64,000 nt of DNA from Prorocentrum cordatum (taxonomy: Eukaryota > Sar > Dinophyceae > Prorocentrales > Prorocentraceae), in the NCBI GenBank assembly GCA_963575745.1, contig CAUYUJ010003618.1, positions 1 through 64,000 of the forward strand, written 5' to 3'. The stretch's first letter is position 1; every line of letters begins with the position of its first letter. Below are positions 41,222 through 53,345 of this stretch, one piece after another. A program made the position numbers and the translations under genes. The notes below the pieces were generated by a model. The model saw only the letters and a program-made list of their open reading frames with translations. It was not told the origin of the DNA and did no database searches.

Positions 41222-42720
41222 ACGCACACGCACACGTACACGCATACGCTGAAGCAGCCGACACAGGCAGGCAGGCAGGCAGCAATGGGACACGCAGATT
41301 GGATTGACAGACAGGCAAAGCGAAAACGGAGAGAGGAGGGGGGGGAGAGGGAAGAGGAGGAGGAGAGGAGACGCGGGGCGCTGTGAGGACACCACAGGAT
41401 GGTTGGGAAAAACATGGAAGAGATAAACAACAAAGGGAGGTACCCTAATTTGATGATTTCCCTACGCGCCCCCCGCCCCCTTGCCAAACAAGGCCGACGA
41501 AACCACCAAACTGGGGCGGAGTGGTCGGAGAACCTGGCCCGCAAAGCCCCAACGGCCGCGTAGAAAACGACCCGACCATGGGACGCCCGCGCACGCACAC
41601 GCACACGCACACACGCACACACACGCACACACACACACACACACGCACGCACGCACGCACGCGGACGCGCACACGCACACGCACATACACACACGATCAC
41701 ACTCACACACACACACACACACACGCACACACGCACACACACACACCACGCAGACACACGCAGACACACGCACACACACGCACACACACACGCACACACA
41801 CACACACACACGCACACGTGCACACACATACGCTGACGCAGCCGACACAGGCAGGCAGGCAGGCAGGCAGAAGGGAGACAAGCAGATTGGACGGACTGAC
41901 GGGCAAAGCGGGGAACGCAGAGAGGGCCATTCGGTCACCGCTGCAAGCTCCAGGCCCCGAGCGAACCTGGGGACTGCAGAACAGGTGCGAGAGGGAGTGG
42001 CGACGAAGGCGCCGCAGAGGCCCCGAGAACGGCCACCGCCCCACGAGGAATGCCCCGCCACGCAGCCCCGCGAGCTCGAGTTCCAGACGGGAGCCCCTGG
42101 GGTCCGCAGCGCAGGTGCAGGCGGAAGCGGGCCGGCCCAGGAGCCGGGCACACGAGGCCCTGCAAAAGAAGCAACGAGAGGGGGGATAGAGAGAGAGGGG
42201 GAGAGAGAGAGGAGAGAGAAAGCAACATGGAAATAGCAAGATAAAAAAGGGAACCGAAACAACGTCAAAGGGAGGTACCCCAGTTGCGTAATTTCCCCAC
42301 GCGCCCCCCGTCACAGAAAGCCGGCGAAATCACCAAACTGGGGCGGAACGGTCGGAAAACCTGGCCCGCGATGGCGCGAACGGCCGCGTAGAAAACGATC
42401 ATGGGACGCCCGCGCGAACACACACGCACACACACACACACACACACACACGCGCACACACACGCTGACGCACCCGATACAAACAAACAGGCAGGCAGGC
42501 AGAAGGGAGACACGCAGATTGGATTGACAGATGGGCAAAGCGAAAACGGAGAGAATGGGGGGGGAGAGTGAGAGAGAGAGAGAACAAGAAAACAACAAGG
42601 GCGAAGGACCCCCGAATTTGGTGATTTTCCCGCGCGCCCCCCCCGCCGCCACACAAAGCCGACAAAATCACCAGACTAAGGCTGAGCGGTCAAAACACCT
42701 GGCCCCCGGGGCCCCGGCGG
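40820..42720 (+). repeat. (CA)n-cored composite repeats, three full copies and one partial
   Basis: Copies begin at about 40830, 41437 and 42270 (partial at 42610). Each has a head (GGAGGTACCC...GAAATCACCAAACTGGGGCGGAACGG...CCTGGCCCGC), a variable core of CACACA/CGCACA and, in the first copy, CAA and CACCAC runs, then a tail (CGCTGACGCAGCC...CAGGCAGGCAGGCAG...GATTGGA...GACAGACAGGCAAAGCG). Between the second and third copy (41920-42190) is an unclassified GC-rich insert. Confidence 0.85.
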
Positions 42721-43770
42721 CCCCAGGCCGCAGCACGCACGTGGCACCCGGGGTCCCCCGAGTGGCGCCTCTCCTTTGGGGGCATTACAGAACCCGCCTG
42801 AGTCTCCCAAGGAGGCCCCCCGAGCGGTGGTGAATTCCCCAGAGGGCCTCGCAGCGGTCCCACGAGGCTCCCAGGCTGCCCCAGGCAGTTTCCGGCGGTA
42901 TGCCGAGGGCTGGTGAAGCCGCCAGAGTGCCCACACAGGATATCCAAGAGGGCCACAGCAGTCAAAAACCAAAGGTATTCCACCCCAGCGTGTCTTGCTT
43001 TCTTGTCTGGAGTTTATATGCGTTGCGAACGCGTGGCCCTGAGATTTCCCCGGAGGCCCACGTTGACCAGAAGGAAGGCCCAGGACTCCACTGGCCGAAA
43101 AGATGGCCCAAGACTGCCTTGAATACCAATCCCAAGCGCGACTTCAGCGGCGAAGGCGTGAGCTTCTAAGCCAAGGATTCGTCTATCCGGACACGATACG
43201 TATGACGCGCTATATGCTTGGCCCCATGGCACGTTTGAAGTGAGCGCGGGCGAAGGAGGCGAAGCATGCGCGATGGTTCTGGTCAGGGACCCCCAAGACG
43301 TCAATCCGAACTATCACTCGGATTCCTTCTTTGGGAAGTGGCTTTCGACACTGGCAGCAAGCGCAGAAGAAAAGGCTCCGATGCGGTCGCCAGATGCAAC
43401 GGAGAGGTTGCAACGGGGCCCAAGACTGGGCCCCCGCGACCTAGTCCTGTGATTTCCTCGACGGGGCACCAATGGGATGTGGGCGCGGAAATCACCGTGT
43501 TAGGTGTTGTCCTTCCCCTTTTTCGTTGTTTCTTTCCCTGTCTCCTGTCGCTGCTGCGATTCTAGATTACACGATGGTCGCGGCCGTCGGGGTTGGTTTT
43601 GGACGAAGTACGTTGGATGCGCATCTTTTCCACGCTGTTTTCGCTCCGCCGCACGCGAACGCACTGGCGTCATCGTCATCCGCTGTAGGGGAATCGTCGT
43701 CGTCGTCGTTGTCGGTAGATTGGTCGGTCGGTAGTCCTCCACCCTCCTGGTCCTTCTCGTCCTCCACTCC
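42721..43770. other. Unclassified stretch with CAAGACGGCC-like start
   Basis: 42740-43110 has degenerate GGCCC/CAAGA motifs. A 71-codon plus frame at 43240-43452 has ordinary composition but no recognisable family. No gene is called. Confidence 0.4.
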
Positions 43771-44095
43771 CCCCTCTTGCTCCTCCTCTTTCTCCTCTTC
43801 CTCCTCCTCCTCCTCCTCCACCTCCTTCCTCCTGCTCCTCCTCATCCTCCTCATCCTCCTCCTGTTCATGCTCCTACTTCTCCTCCTCCTCCTCCTCCTC
43901 CTCCTCCTCCTCGTCTCGTTACATCCTCCTCCTCATCCTCATCCTTCCCCTCCTCCTGCCACTCCTGCTTCTGCTCCTGCTCCCCCTGCTCCTCCTGCTC
44001 CTCCTGCGCCTCCTCCTCCTCCTGCTCCTCCTGCTCCTCCTGCTCCTGCTCCTCCTCCTCCTCCTCCTCCTCCTCCTCCTCCTCCCATCCCCCTC
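43770..44095. repeat. (TCC)n/(CTCCTG)n tract
   Basis: About 320 bp of TCC and TGC/TCC triplets. Confidence 0.95.
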
Positions 44096-44249
44096 CTCGT
44101 CCGCCCCTCCCCCACTGGCTGCTTCTGAACCCTTGCGCCATTGCAACACACCGCCCTCTGATGGAGAACCCCACCCCAGCCGAACGCCAGGCACTCGAAG
44201 AACCCTGCGAAACATCACTCCATCCGCAGATATCCCACCCAACACGCTT

Positions 44250-44415
44250 CCCATGTAGCTACTCCAACACACCTTTCCGTTTCCGTTTCCACTGCTCAAC
44301 CTTTGCGTTTCCAGTGTTCGGCCTTCCCGCTTCCAGGGTTGAGAACAGCCTTTCCAGGGTTATGGAACATTTCCAGGGTTGACGGGAGCTCAGATTTCCA
44401 GGGTTGAGACCTCGT
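44250..44415. repeat. 'TTTCCAGGGTTGA' short tandem motif
   Basis: CCGTTTCCGTTTCC followed by four or five imperfect TTTCCAGGGTTGAGA units. Not a telomere repeat. Confidence 0.7.
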
Positions 44416-44611
44416 CCTTCGGGTTCAACTTTTAACTTCTAGAACGCTCCTAGAGGATCCCCCAGTGCTGCCTCACAAATACGACAGACAATTCAAACAA
44501 AGAACAAACGAATTGGAAGCAAGCCGTGGATTGTCAACCTCAGCAGAGAAGATAATTCAGTCTGAAGCATGTGTTCCAGCGGGCAGGCTGGTCCCTCACT
44601 GCTGGCAGGCC

Positions 44612-45436
44612 CTAACTGGAGGGGCTGGCATCGATGCCCGAAAGAAAGGTGTGGTCTGGGAGAAGGACCTCCCACGTGGACAACTCCGTCGGCCACGACT
44701 CGCAATCCTGGAGTTCTGCGGGGCGGGTGAAGAAGTCCTGATCCGTATACTCCGTCGCGTTCATTCCCAAGACGACGCATAGGGAGGAGGAACCGTCGCC
44801 CATCACAAACTGCCTCCTGCTCGTGAACGAGAATGTCTGCCTGTCGCCTCCGGTACAGCCCGTGAGGCTGAAGGTGGACCCAGCTTCAAAGTCTCCGTTG
44901 ACAGTGAGACAACCAGGATCCGTGAAGGTCAAATCCGCCTCCCATGATCTGCCGTTCTTCGACCCTTTGTACAGCGGGTCGCAACGCCAATTGAAGTTGA
45001 CGGAACGGATTTGCTGCCTGACGGGGTCGTACTTGAACTGGGTGTCCTCGCCCTCGGTCTTGCAACTGTGGCCCTGGATGCTGCCGCACTGCGGGTGGGG
45101 CGGGGAACCGGCGATGTCCAGGCAGTAGCTGCGGAAATTTCTTGGATCCACAACGGCCACGAGGTAAATGTTGGGCCCCGGCGCATAAGGGTTGCCCTCC
45201 ATCTCGGCCTCGACGCGCTCCTCCTCCAGCTCCTCCTCCTCCTCCGTGGGGGCCTGCGAGCCCGTCAGCACCGAGCGCCGCTGAAGGGCCTCGACGCGCG
45301 CGGCCGCGTGCTCGCACTCCTGCTGCGCGTCCACCTCCGCCTCGGACCGCGGCGCGCTGGCGGCGCCAAGCGGGGCCACGGCGGCGAGCCCCGAAGCCAC
45401 GGCGAGCAGAGCAGCTCGGGCCCCCGCGGCCGGCAT
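44612..45436 (-). CDS. Secreted beta-trefoil (ricin-B-lectin-like) protein
   Basis: Uninterrupted frame of 274 residues. The Met at 45436 is chosen because it starts a good signal peptide (MPAAGARAALLAVASG... to about residue 27, AAS|AP); an upstream in-frame Met at 45526 would bury it. A short helical segment and an acidic linker (EEEEELEEERVEAE, 65-78) precede a Cys-rich domain from about 88. It shows SYCLDIAGS (103-109), TQFKYDP (132-138), PGCLTVNGDF (174-183), FSLTGCTGGDRQTFSF (189-204) and SSSLCVVLG. These repeated 'CL.v.g / Q.f.f' elements are typical of beta-trefoil carbohydrate-binding domains, so a secreted or surface lectin is likely. One N-glycosylation site, NAT, is at 226. The gene stands alone and no neighbours suggest a pathway. 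Confidence 0.65.
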   Translation of the reverse strand: MPAAGARAALLAVASGLAAVAPLGAASAPRSEAEVDAQQECEHAAARVEALQRRSVLTGSQAPTEEEEELEEERVEAEMEGNPYAPGPNIYLVAVVDPRNFRSYCLDIAGSPPHPQCGSIQGHSCKTEGEDTQFKYDPVRQQIRSVNFNWRCDPLYKGSKNGRSWEADLTFTDPGCLTVNGDFEAGSTFSLTGCTGGDRQTFSFTSRRQFVMGDGSSSLCVVLGMNATEYTDQDFFTRPAELQDCESWPTELSTWEVLLPDHTFLSGIDASPSS

Positions 45437-45544
45437 CTCTCTGTGTGCGCGCGCCGGCCAGCCTGGCCACGCGCTGGGAGCACGCGCGAGGCTCTGCGAG
45501 CACGCAGCAGCGTATCGACTGCACAATGATGCTGGAACGCAGAT

Positions 45545-45700
45545 AGCTACGAGGCGTGCCGTGTCTGGTTTTCAGAATGCACGAAAAACGGCCGTGCGGT
45601 GCCGTGCCATGCCGTGCCGTGTTTTGATTCTGGAGTGCGAGAAAAATGCCGCGCTGTGGCGCGCCCAGAATTCATAGTGTAATCCGCCGACCCCTTGGGG
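45545..45700. repeat. 'TGCCGTGCCG' short repeat
   Basis: GCCGTGCCATGCCGTGCCG runs upstream (minus-strand sense) of the lectin-like gene. The same motif dominates 47515-48090. Confidence 0.7.
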
Positions 45701-45719
45701 ATCATCGGCGTGTGAGATG

Positions 45720-47180
45720 CTTCCCCCTCCCCAAACCCCTCCCCCGGGAGCCCGGTCCGGTCGATTTGGAGGGGGGGGGGGGGTCCGGGACGAGCGCTCC
45801 GGGGCTTTTCCTGGGGGGGGGGTCCGGGACGAGCGCTCCACGGGGCTTTTCCTGGCCCAAGAGGGCTTCAAGACGGGCCACGAAGCCCCCAAGAGGCCTC
45901 CAAGACGGCCCACGAAGGCTCCGAGAAGCCAAACGACCGCTCCAAGACGCCCACGATGGCCCCAAGACGGGCCAAGAGGTCTCCAAGACGGCCCCTGAGG
46001 TCCCAAATGAGCCTCCCAAGAGGGCCCAAAGAGTCAAACATTGCTGATTTTCCAGAGTGTTTTTCGATGTTTTTTGCTTTTCCGCCTTTCCGGCTTCCCG
46101 ACGCTCCAAGACGGGCAAAGAGGCCCCAAAGATAGCCCCAAGATGGCCCAAGAGGCCCCCAAGACGGCCTCCAGACGGCCCAAGACGGCCCCAAGACGGC
46201 CCAAGAGGTCCCCAAGACGGCCCAAGAGGGCCGATTTGGAGGGGGGGAGGGGGCCGGGACGAGCGCAGCACGGCCGGGACGAGCGGTTCCAGGGCTTTTC
46301 CGGGCCCAAGAGGGCCTCAAGACGGGCCAAGAAGGCTCCAAGAGGCCTCCAAGACGGCCCACGAAGGCTCCGAGACGCCAAACGACCCCTCCAAGACGCC
46401 CAAGATGGCCCCAAGACGGGCCAAGAGGTCTCCAAGGCGGCCCCCGAGGTCCCATACAAGTCTCCCAAGAAGGCCCCGAGAGTCTAAAATTGTTGATTTT
46501 CCATAGTGTTCTTCGACGTTTTTTGCTTTTCCGCCTTTCCGGCTTCCCAACGCTCCAAGACGCGCGACGAGGCCCCAAAGATAGCCCCAAGATGGCCCAA
46601 GAGGCCCCCAAGACGGCCTCCAGACGGCCCAGGACGGCCCCAAGACGGCCCAAGAGGTCCTCAAAACGGCCCAAGAGGGCCGATTTGGAGGCGGGGAGGG
46701 GGCCAGGACGAGCGCAGCACGGCCGGGACGAGCGGTTCACGGAGCTTTTCCGGGCCCAAGAGGGCCTCAAGACGGGCCAAGAAGGCTCCAAGAGGCCTCC
46801 AAGACGGCCCACGAAGGCTCCGAGACGCCAAACGACCCCTCCAAGACGCCCAAGATGGCCCCAAGACGGGCCAAGAGGTCTCCAAGACGGCCCCCGAGGT
46901 CCCAAACAAGCCTCCCAAGAGGGCCCCAAGAGTCTCAAATTGTTGATTTTCCATAGTGTTCTTCGACGTTTTTTGCTTTTCCGCCTTTCCGGCTTCCCGA
47001 CGCTCCAAGACGGCCAAAGAGGCCCCAAAGACAGCCCCAAGATGGCCCAAGAGGCCCCCAAGACGGCCTCCAGACGGCCCAAGACGGCCCCAACACGGCC
47101 CAAGAGGTCCCCAAGACGGCCCAAGAGGGCTCCAAGACGGCACCACGAGGGGCCCAAGAGGGCGACCAAACATGTTGAAA
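45720..47180 (+). repeat. ~447-bp tandem satellite, three units
   Basis: The marker TTTTTTGCTTTTCCGCCTTT recurs at about 46067, 46513 and 46962. Between markers are CCAAGACGGCCCAAGAGG arrays and a 'GGGCCGATTTGGAGG...GACGAGCGC' block. Confidence 0.9.
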
Positions 47181-47510
47181 CTCTAGCTTTCTGCCCCCAG
47201 GAGCCCCAGGGGGCCCCAAGAGTGCCCCAAGAGGCCCCCAGAGGCCCTCACGAGGCCGCCCAGACGCCCCAAGGAACCCCCAAGAAGCACCCCAGAGGCT
47301 CCGAAACGGCCCCCGAGTGGCTCCAAAACTCGCAGTGTCGCTGTCCGCTCGGACCTCCCCGCGGAACTGCCCGAGACCCTCTGGCGGTGGCGGCGAACAG
47401 ACACCAAACAAATATCACTCGCCTTTTCACCCCTTCGCAGCTTCTACTACCCCCAGATTGGCATAAACAAGGGGTCGGCGGTGTGGCGTAAGCCTAAGAA
47501 TCAAAAAGCC
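47181..47510. repeat. Degenerate CCAAGAGGCCCC array and unclassified end
   Basis: GCCCCAAGAGGCCCCC-like units fade out by about 47350. The rest is unclassified. Confidence 0.55.
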
Positions 47511-48095
47511 CGACCCGTGCCATGCCCAGCACGCTGCCTAGCACGCGGAGTGCTTGGACTCAAGAGTGTGAGCCACATGCCGTGTCGTGCCGTGCCGTGC
47601 ACGCATGCCGTACCGCGGCGTGTTTGGTTTCGCGCATCCGGAAAAATTGTCGCGCCGCGCACTGCCAATGTGCAACTCCGTGATTCGTTTCGAGAATGTG
47701 ACAACATAGCCGTGCCGTGCCGTGCCATGCGCGGGTGCTGTGCCGTGCCGTGTCTCGACAATGCGGCAAAACTGCCGTGCCGCGCGAAGCCGTGTCCGCA
47801 TGTCGCGCCGTGCTTAGCGTCGAAAGTGCATGATCGGCTGCCGTGCAGAACCATGCTGCGGTCACGTGCCATGCCATGCTTGGTTGCGCGGAAACGAACA
47901 ATTGCCGTGCAATGCCGTGCCGCGCTCGCGCGTCATGTCGTGCCCAACTTTCGAAATGCGGAAATTGCCGTGCTTTGCCGTGCCGTGCCGTGCCAACGTG
48001 CCGTGCCAACGTGCCGTGCAACGCTTGGGTGCGAGGCTGCCGACACATGCATACACATTGCCGCGCCGTGCTGTGCACGCGTGCCGTGTCCTGCT
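47511..48095. repeat. ~70-75-bp degenerate minisatellite rich in TGCCGTGCCG
   Basis: Each unit has TTTCGA/GTCGA-like sequence, a 'GCGGAAA' block and a (TGCCG)n stretch. Cys-rich open frames across it are artefacts of the repeat. Confidence 0.75.
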
Positions 48096-48189
48096 GAATG
48101 TCGAGAACTCAAATATGGCGGGAACGTTGGCGGCACTCCGCTGGGTTCTGAGAAGAAAAAAATAAAAGAAACAAACAAAAAAAAACACG

Positions 48190-48408
48190 CCGCAGGCGCC
48201 GATCTTTTTCGTGAAAGTAATGTGGGTGGTAGGCGGGGTGCGTCGCAGGCGGGCCGCGGCCCCCGCCGCGGGCGGGTCGCAGGTGGGTCGCGGGCGGGTC
48301 GCGGGTGGGTCACGAGCGGGTCGTGGGTGGGTCGCGGGGTATGTTGCGGGTGGGTCGCGGGCCGGCTCGCGGAGGGGACGACGACAACAAAAAACAAACA
48401 CAACACCG

Positions 48409-48463
<55 letters not shown>

Positions 48464-48526
48464 CCACAACCACAACCACAATCACAACCACAACCACAAC
48501 CACAACCACAACCACAACAACACCAC

Positions 48527-48556
<30 letters not shown>
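48190..48556 (+). repeat. 'GGGTGGGTCGC' tandem repeat with (CAA)n/(CCACAA)n
   Basis: GCCGCAGGCGCCGAT, then GGGTGGGTCGCGGGC units, GGGACGACGACAAC and about 150 bp of CAA and CCACAA. It has the same layout as one arm of the 4085-4990 palindrome. Confidence 0.85.
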
Positions 48557-48557
<1 letters not shown>

Positions 48558-49600
48558 ACTGTTAAGACTGTTCGCCCTTATATGCTCGAGTGTCCAACAA
48601 CGCGTATTTCCCAAACCCTCGATACCCGCCCTCTTCGTTTTCGATCGAACCCCTTTTGGGGGGTATACTTTTCTTCCCTGCAGGCCGGGCCCCGGCAAGC
48701 GGCGGGGCGGCCGCGGACCGTCGGCCTGGCCAGCGGCAGCGCTGATCGGCGGGGCGGCCGCGGACCGTCGACCCGACCCCAAGAGGGAGAGACAGGGGAC
48801 CGACCACGACGACGACGACGACGTCGAAGACGACGGCGACGACGTCGAAGACGACGGCGACGGCGACGGCGACGACGACGGCGACGACGAGCGAAAGCGA
48901 GAGCGAGAGAAAACGACAAAGGGCCACGAAGGGCACGAAGTAGGCCACGAAGGGCGACAGCGGGGACACGAAGGGAATGCGTATGGGGCCACGAAGAGCA
49001 CGAACGAGCGGGGGTCACGAAGTGCAGATAATGTGGGGCCACATAAAGCAACTATGCGGCCACTGAGGGTAGCAACTGGGCCACGTAGGACAGTGAGGGG
49101 GACACAACTGGCGACAGCGCGGCCACGAAGGGCATGCACATGGGGCCACGACGGGCGCGAACGAGCGGGGGCCACAGCGGGGCCACGAAGGGCATGCACA
49201 TGGGGCCACAACATGCGCGACTCCTGTGTGCTTGGGTGTCGGGAGCGCGGCGCTTGGACAAATTGTAGGAAATTCCGACGCAAGGCTATTCTTCAGTAAG
49301 TTGCGAGCAAGTCTCCAGCGAGAGCGCGACTCCAGAGCGCCGGGAGAACGATTCCTGAATAAATGGTAAGGAAGTCCCAAGCGAGAACGCGATTCCTGAA
49401 TGCCAGGAAGTCTCGGGCGGGAGCGGAGGTCCTGGCTAAATTGTAAGGAAGCCTGAGGCGGGAGCCGTTGTTGTTGTAACCCGGGGGCCAGGGGCCCAGT
49501 TTGACCAGGAAGACTTCCCCTGTCAAAAAACAGGTTGCGAACGTCGAGGGGCACACTTTGACAGAGAAAAAACAGTTTGCACCGGTGGGGGGGGGTCAAC
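48557..49600 (+). repeat. Repeat B, copy 1
   Basis: Starts CTGTTAAGACTGTTCGCCCT, then CCAAACCCTCGATACCCGCC, GCAGGCCGGGCCCCGGCAAG, a GACGACGAC stretch, GGCCACGAAGGGC minisatellite units, and ends with GAGCGCGACTCC-type units and AGGGGCACACTTTG. Confidence 0.8.
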
Positions 49601-49648
49601 AATAATTATTCTTCAGACATGAGAGTTCAACAACAACAAAAACAACAA

Positions 49649-49703
<55 letters not shown>

Positions 49704-50525
49704 CATTTAAGACTGGGGACACTCCGTTCTCACCAGTGCCAGGGTTTTCATAGGAGGCGGGCAATACCCCCACTTTGTGGGGGGGCCGGTTCAAGCTCTA
49801 CCAAGTTTCCAAACGACTCTTCGCCACCACCCACACCCAGCTTCCCGCCCTATGACGTTCGGACACTTCACTTCGTGGCCTGCGGACGACCTTGGCTACT
49901 ACACTGACGCATGGGTGCAATGACTTGTTGTGGTAACATTTTGTGGAAGCTAGCTTAGTATACAACTTATCCCCCTGTTCCATCACTGGACACCTGTACC
50001 GTTTTCCGACGTTTTTCCGTTTCTGTACCACACAAGCATGCGCGCAACCGTTGTTGCAGAAGTTCGAAGCACGTGAAAAAGTTGTTCGCAAGAGCCCGTT
50101 TGACAGAAATGTTGAAAAAATATTGCGTTTCCCCAGAAATCCGCAAGAGCGCGCGGGATGAATGTTTGAAACTTTTTTTTGAAAAACCATTGGGTTGTTC
50201 ATGTTTTTTTTTTGAAAATCGTTACGAAAACTAAGGTTTTGGAAGGATTTCATCTTGCGCGCGCGAGTGTGCACTTCGTGTCATTTTTTGCAAAGGATTC
50301 TTGAAGTTTGGTTATGTTAGAACAAGACATGTCATTTTATAGTGTTTTTTGACAGGGAAAGCGGGCGTCAACAAAACAACCGGATCTGGATGACATCGTT
50401 TTACCTGAGACTTCCTCACGAAAATGATGAAAATGTGGCTGCGGCCTAGGCGCGGGGGGGGGGGCGTGCACCAGGGGGCCCAACAATAATTATTCTTTAG
50501 AATTAATACTGTTCAACAACAACAA
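49600..50525 (+). repeat. Repeat A, copy 2, with (CAA)n at both ends
   Basis: Boundary motif CAATAATTATTCTTCAGA, (CAA)n, then GGGGACACTCCGTTCTCACC and so on to the AT-rich part, closing with a second CAATAATTATTCTTTAGA and (CAA)n. Confidence 0.85.
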
Positions 50526-52085
50526 CAACACCAACAACCATAATTTTCAGACTGCTCGCTCTTATCTGCTCGAGTGTCCGTAATCACGTATTTCCCAAAC
50601 CCTCGATACCCGCCCTCTTCGTCGTCGATCGTGCCCCTCTTGGGGGGTATATTTCCTGCAGGCCGGGCCCCGGCAAGCGGCGGGGCGGCCTCGGACCGTC
50701 GACCTGGCCAGCGGCAGCGCTGATCGGCGGCAACCCGACCCGAAGAGGGACGGACAGGGGACCGACCACGACGACGTCGACGACGACGGCGACGACGAGC
50801 GCATGCGAGAGAGAGAACGACAGCAGTGCCACAAAGCGCACGAAGAAGGCCACGAAGGGCGACAGCGGGGACACGAAGGGAATGCGTATGGGGTCACGAA
50901 GAGCACGAACGAGCGGGGGTCACGAAGTTCAGATAATGTGGGGCCACATAAAGCAACTATGCGGCCACTGAGGGTAGCAACTGGGCCACGTAGGACAGCG
51001 AGGGGGCCACAAAGGGCGACAGCGCGGCCACGAAGGGCATGCACATGGGGCCACGACGGGCGCGAACGAGCGGGGGCCACGAAGGGCATACGTATATTGG
51101 GCCGCGTAGGGCAAGGACGGGGCCACTGAAGGCAGCAATGGGGCCACGAAGAGCAGCGAGGGGGCCACAAAGGGCGACAGCGGGGCCACGAAGGGCATGC
51201 ATATGGGGCCACGACGGGCGCGAACGAGCGGGGGCCACGAAGGGCATACATACATGGGACCACGAAGGGCAGCGAGGGGGCCACGAAGGGCTGCAACGGG
51301 GCCACGAAACAAAACGAGGGGGCCACAGAGAGCTGCAACGGGGCCACGAAGGGCAGCGAGGGGGCCACGAAGGGCTGCAACGGGGCCACGAAGGGCAGCG
51401 AGGGGCCACGAAGGGCTGCAACGGGGCCACGGAAGGCAGCAAGGGGGCCAGGAAGGGCTGCAACGGGGCCACGAAACAAAGCGAGGGGGTCACGAAAGGA
51501 TGCAACGGGGCCACGAAGGGCAGCGAGGGGGCCACGAAGGGCTGCAACGGGGCCACGGAGAGCAGCGAGGGGACCACGAGGGGCAACAGCGGGGCCACAA
51601 TGGACTGCAACGGGGCCACGAAGGGCGACAGAGGGACCACGAAGGGCTGCAACGGGGCCACGAAGGGCAGCTAGGGGGCCACGAAGGGCTGCAACGGGCC
51701 AATTGTAAGCGTGAGCGCGACTCCTGGGTGCCAGAGTTTTGGGAGCGCGGCGCTTGAGAACATTACGGGCGCGAATCTTGAGTGACTTGTAAGCAAGTCC
51801 CCAGCGAGAGCGCGACTCCAGAGCGCCGAAAGAGCGATTCCTGAATACATTGTATGGAGATCTAAAGCGAGAGCGCGACTCCTGAGTAAGATGCGAAGAA
51901 ATCTCCGGCGTGAGCGGGGGTCCTGGCTAATTTGTCAGGAAATCTCAGGCGGGAACCGTTGTTGCTGTAACCCGGAGGCCCGGGGCACAATTTGAGCTCA
52001 GTGATTTCCCGGGAAAAAACAAGGTGCGAGCCCCGGGGGAGGCACTTTAGTTGCAAAACACCAGTCACCGGAGAGGGGGATCAAC
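50526..52085 (+). repeat. Repeat B, copy 2, with expanded GCCACGAAGGGC minisatellite
   Basis: Same order as copy 1. The GGGGCCACGAAGGGC(T/A)GC units (about 21-24 bp) expand to about 900 bp (50820-51700). Long open frames (for example GATKGCNGATKGSEG) come from the array. Confidence 0.85.
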
Positions 52086-53345
52086 AAACACGATTCTTCA
52101 ACAGCGAGAGTTCAACAACAACAAACACAAACACAAACACAAACACAAACACAAACACAAAGACAACAACAACAACAACAACAACAATCATTTTACCCGA
52201 ACGCTCAGTGTTCTCACCAGTGCCAGGGTTTTCATGCGACGCGAGACAATACCCCCACTTCGTGGGGGGGCAGTTCAAGCTCTACCAAATATCCAAACGA
52301 CTCTTCGCGACCACCCAAACCCAGCTTCCCGCCCTATGACGTTGGGACACTTCACTTCGTGGCGTGCGGACGACCGTGGCTACTACACTGGCGTGGGGTA
52401 CACACCCACAGAACTTGGTCACTTATTCGGGGCGCGCGTGTGCCCAGCATCCTGCAATTGTGACATACAATACATGACACAGACAGACAGAGAGAGAGAC
52501 AGAGAGCAGACAGAGAGAGAGACAGAGAGAGCGGAGTTGGTCACATTTTTGGGGCAAGTTCCTGAGATCGTCGTGTTTTTTGTTGGTCTTGCGCGCGCGA
52601 ATGTCCACTTTACTTTTTTTTGCAAGGGAGTATTGAAATTTGATTATGTTAGAACAAGAAAAAGTAGCTCGCGCGAGCTCATGTAACATAAATGTTGAAA
52701 AACCATTGGTTTTGTGGGAGTCGGACAGCGCGCGCGGGATGAAATTTGGACATTTTTTTTTGAAAAACCATTGGGTTTTTGATGTTTTTATGTTGAAATC
52801 GTTACGAAACCTAAGGTTCTGGAAGGATTTCGTCTTGCGCGCGCGAATGTCCACTTTACCTTATTTTTTGCAAGGGATTATTGAAATTTGATTATGTTAG
52901 AACAAGAAAAAGTAGCTCGCGCGAGCTCATGTAACATAAATGTTGAAAAACCATTGGTTTTGTGGGATTCGGACAGCGCGCGCGGAAGGACATTTTGACA
53001 TTTTTTTCTTAAAAAACCATTGGGTTTTTGATGTTTTTATGTTAAAATCGTTACGAAACCTAAGGTTTTGGAAGGATTTCGTCTTGCGCGCACGAATGTC
53101 CACTTTACCTTATTTTTTGCAAGGGATTCTTGCAATTTGATCAAGTAAGAACAAGAATTTTCATTTTATAGTGTTTTTTGCAAGGGAAAACGGATTACAA
53201 CAAAACAACCGGATCCGGACACAATCCACTTTTCTGAAGCTTTCGCTAGAAAATGAAGGAAATGAGGCTGCGGCCTAGGTTTTGGAGGGGGGTCGCGCAC
53301 CAGGGGTCCCAACAATAATTATTCTTAAGAAGAAATAATGTTCAA
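52085..53345 (+). repeat. Repeat A, copy 3, with internal ~250-bp tandem duplication
   Basis: Same order as copies 1 and 2. Inside, the AT-rich segment with TTAGAACAAGAAAAAGTAGC recurs at 52649 and 52897 and in part near 53148. Confidence 0.85.

Noticed and set aside
43240-43452. 71-codon plus-strand ORF
   Set aside because: Looks protein-like but no family, repeat or exon signals support it, and the opposite strand is also open.
45868-47169. 433-codon minus-strand frame rich in Gly/Leu/Ser/Trp
   Set aside because: Translation of the 447-bp satellite with the CCAAGACGGCC array.
47843-48097. Cys-rich small protein frames
   Set aside because: TGCCG-rich minisatellite produces Cys/Arg/Ala in several frames; no cysteine framework.
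51039-51757. Plus-strand open frames with GATKGCNGATKGSEG-like repeats
   Set aside because: Direct translation of the GCCACGAAGGGC minisatellite; the overlapping frames are equally open.
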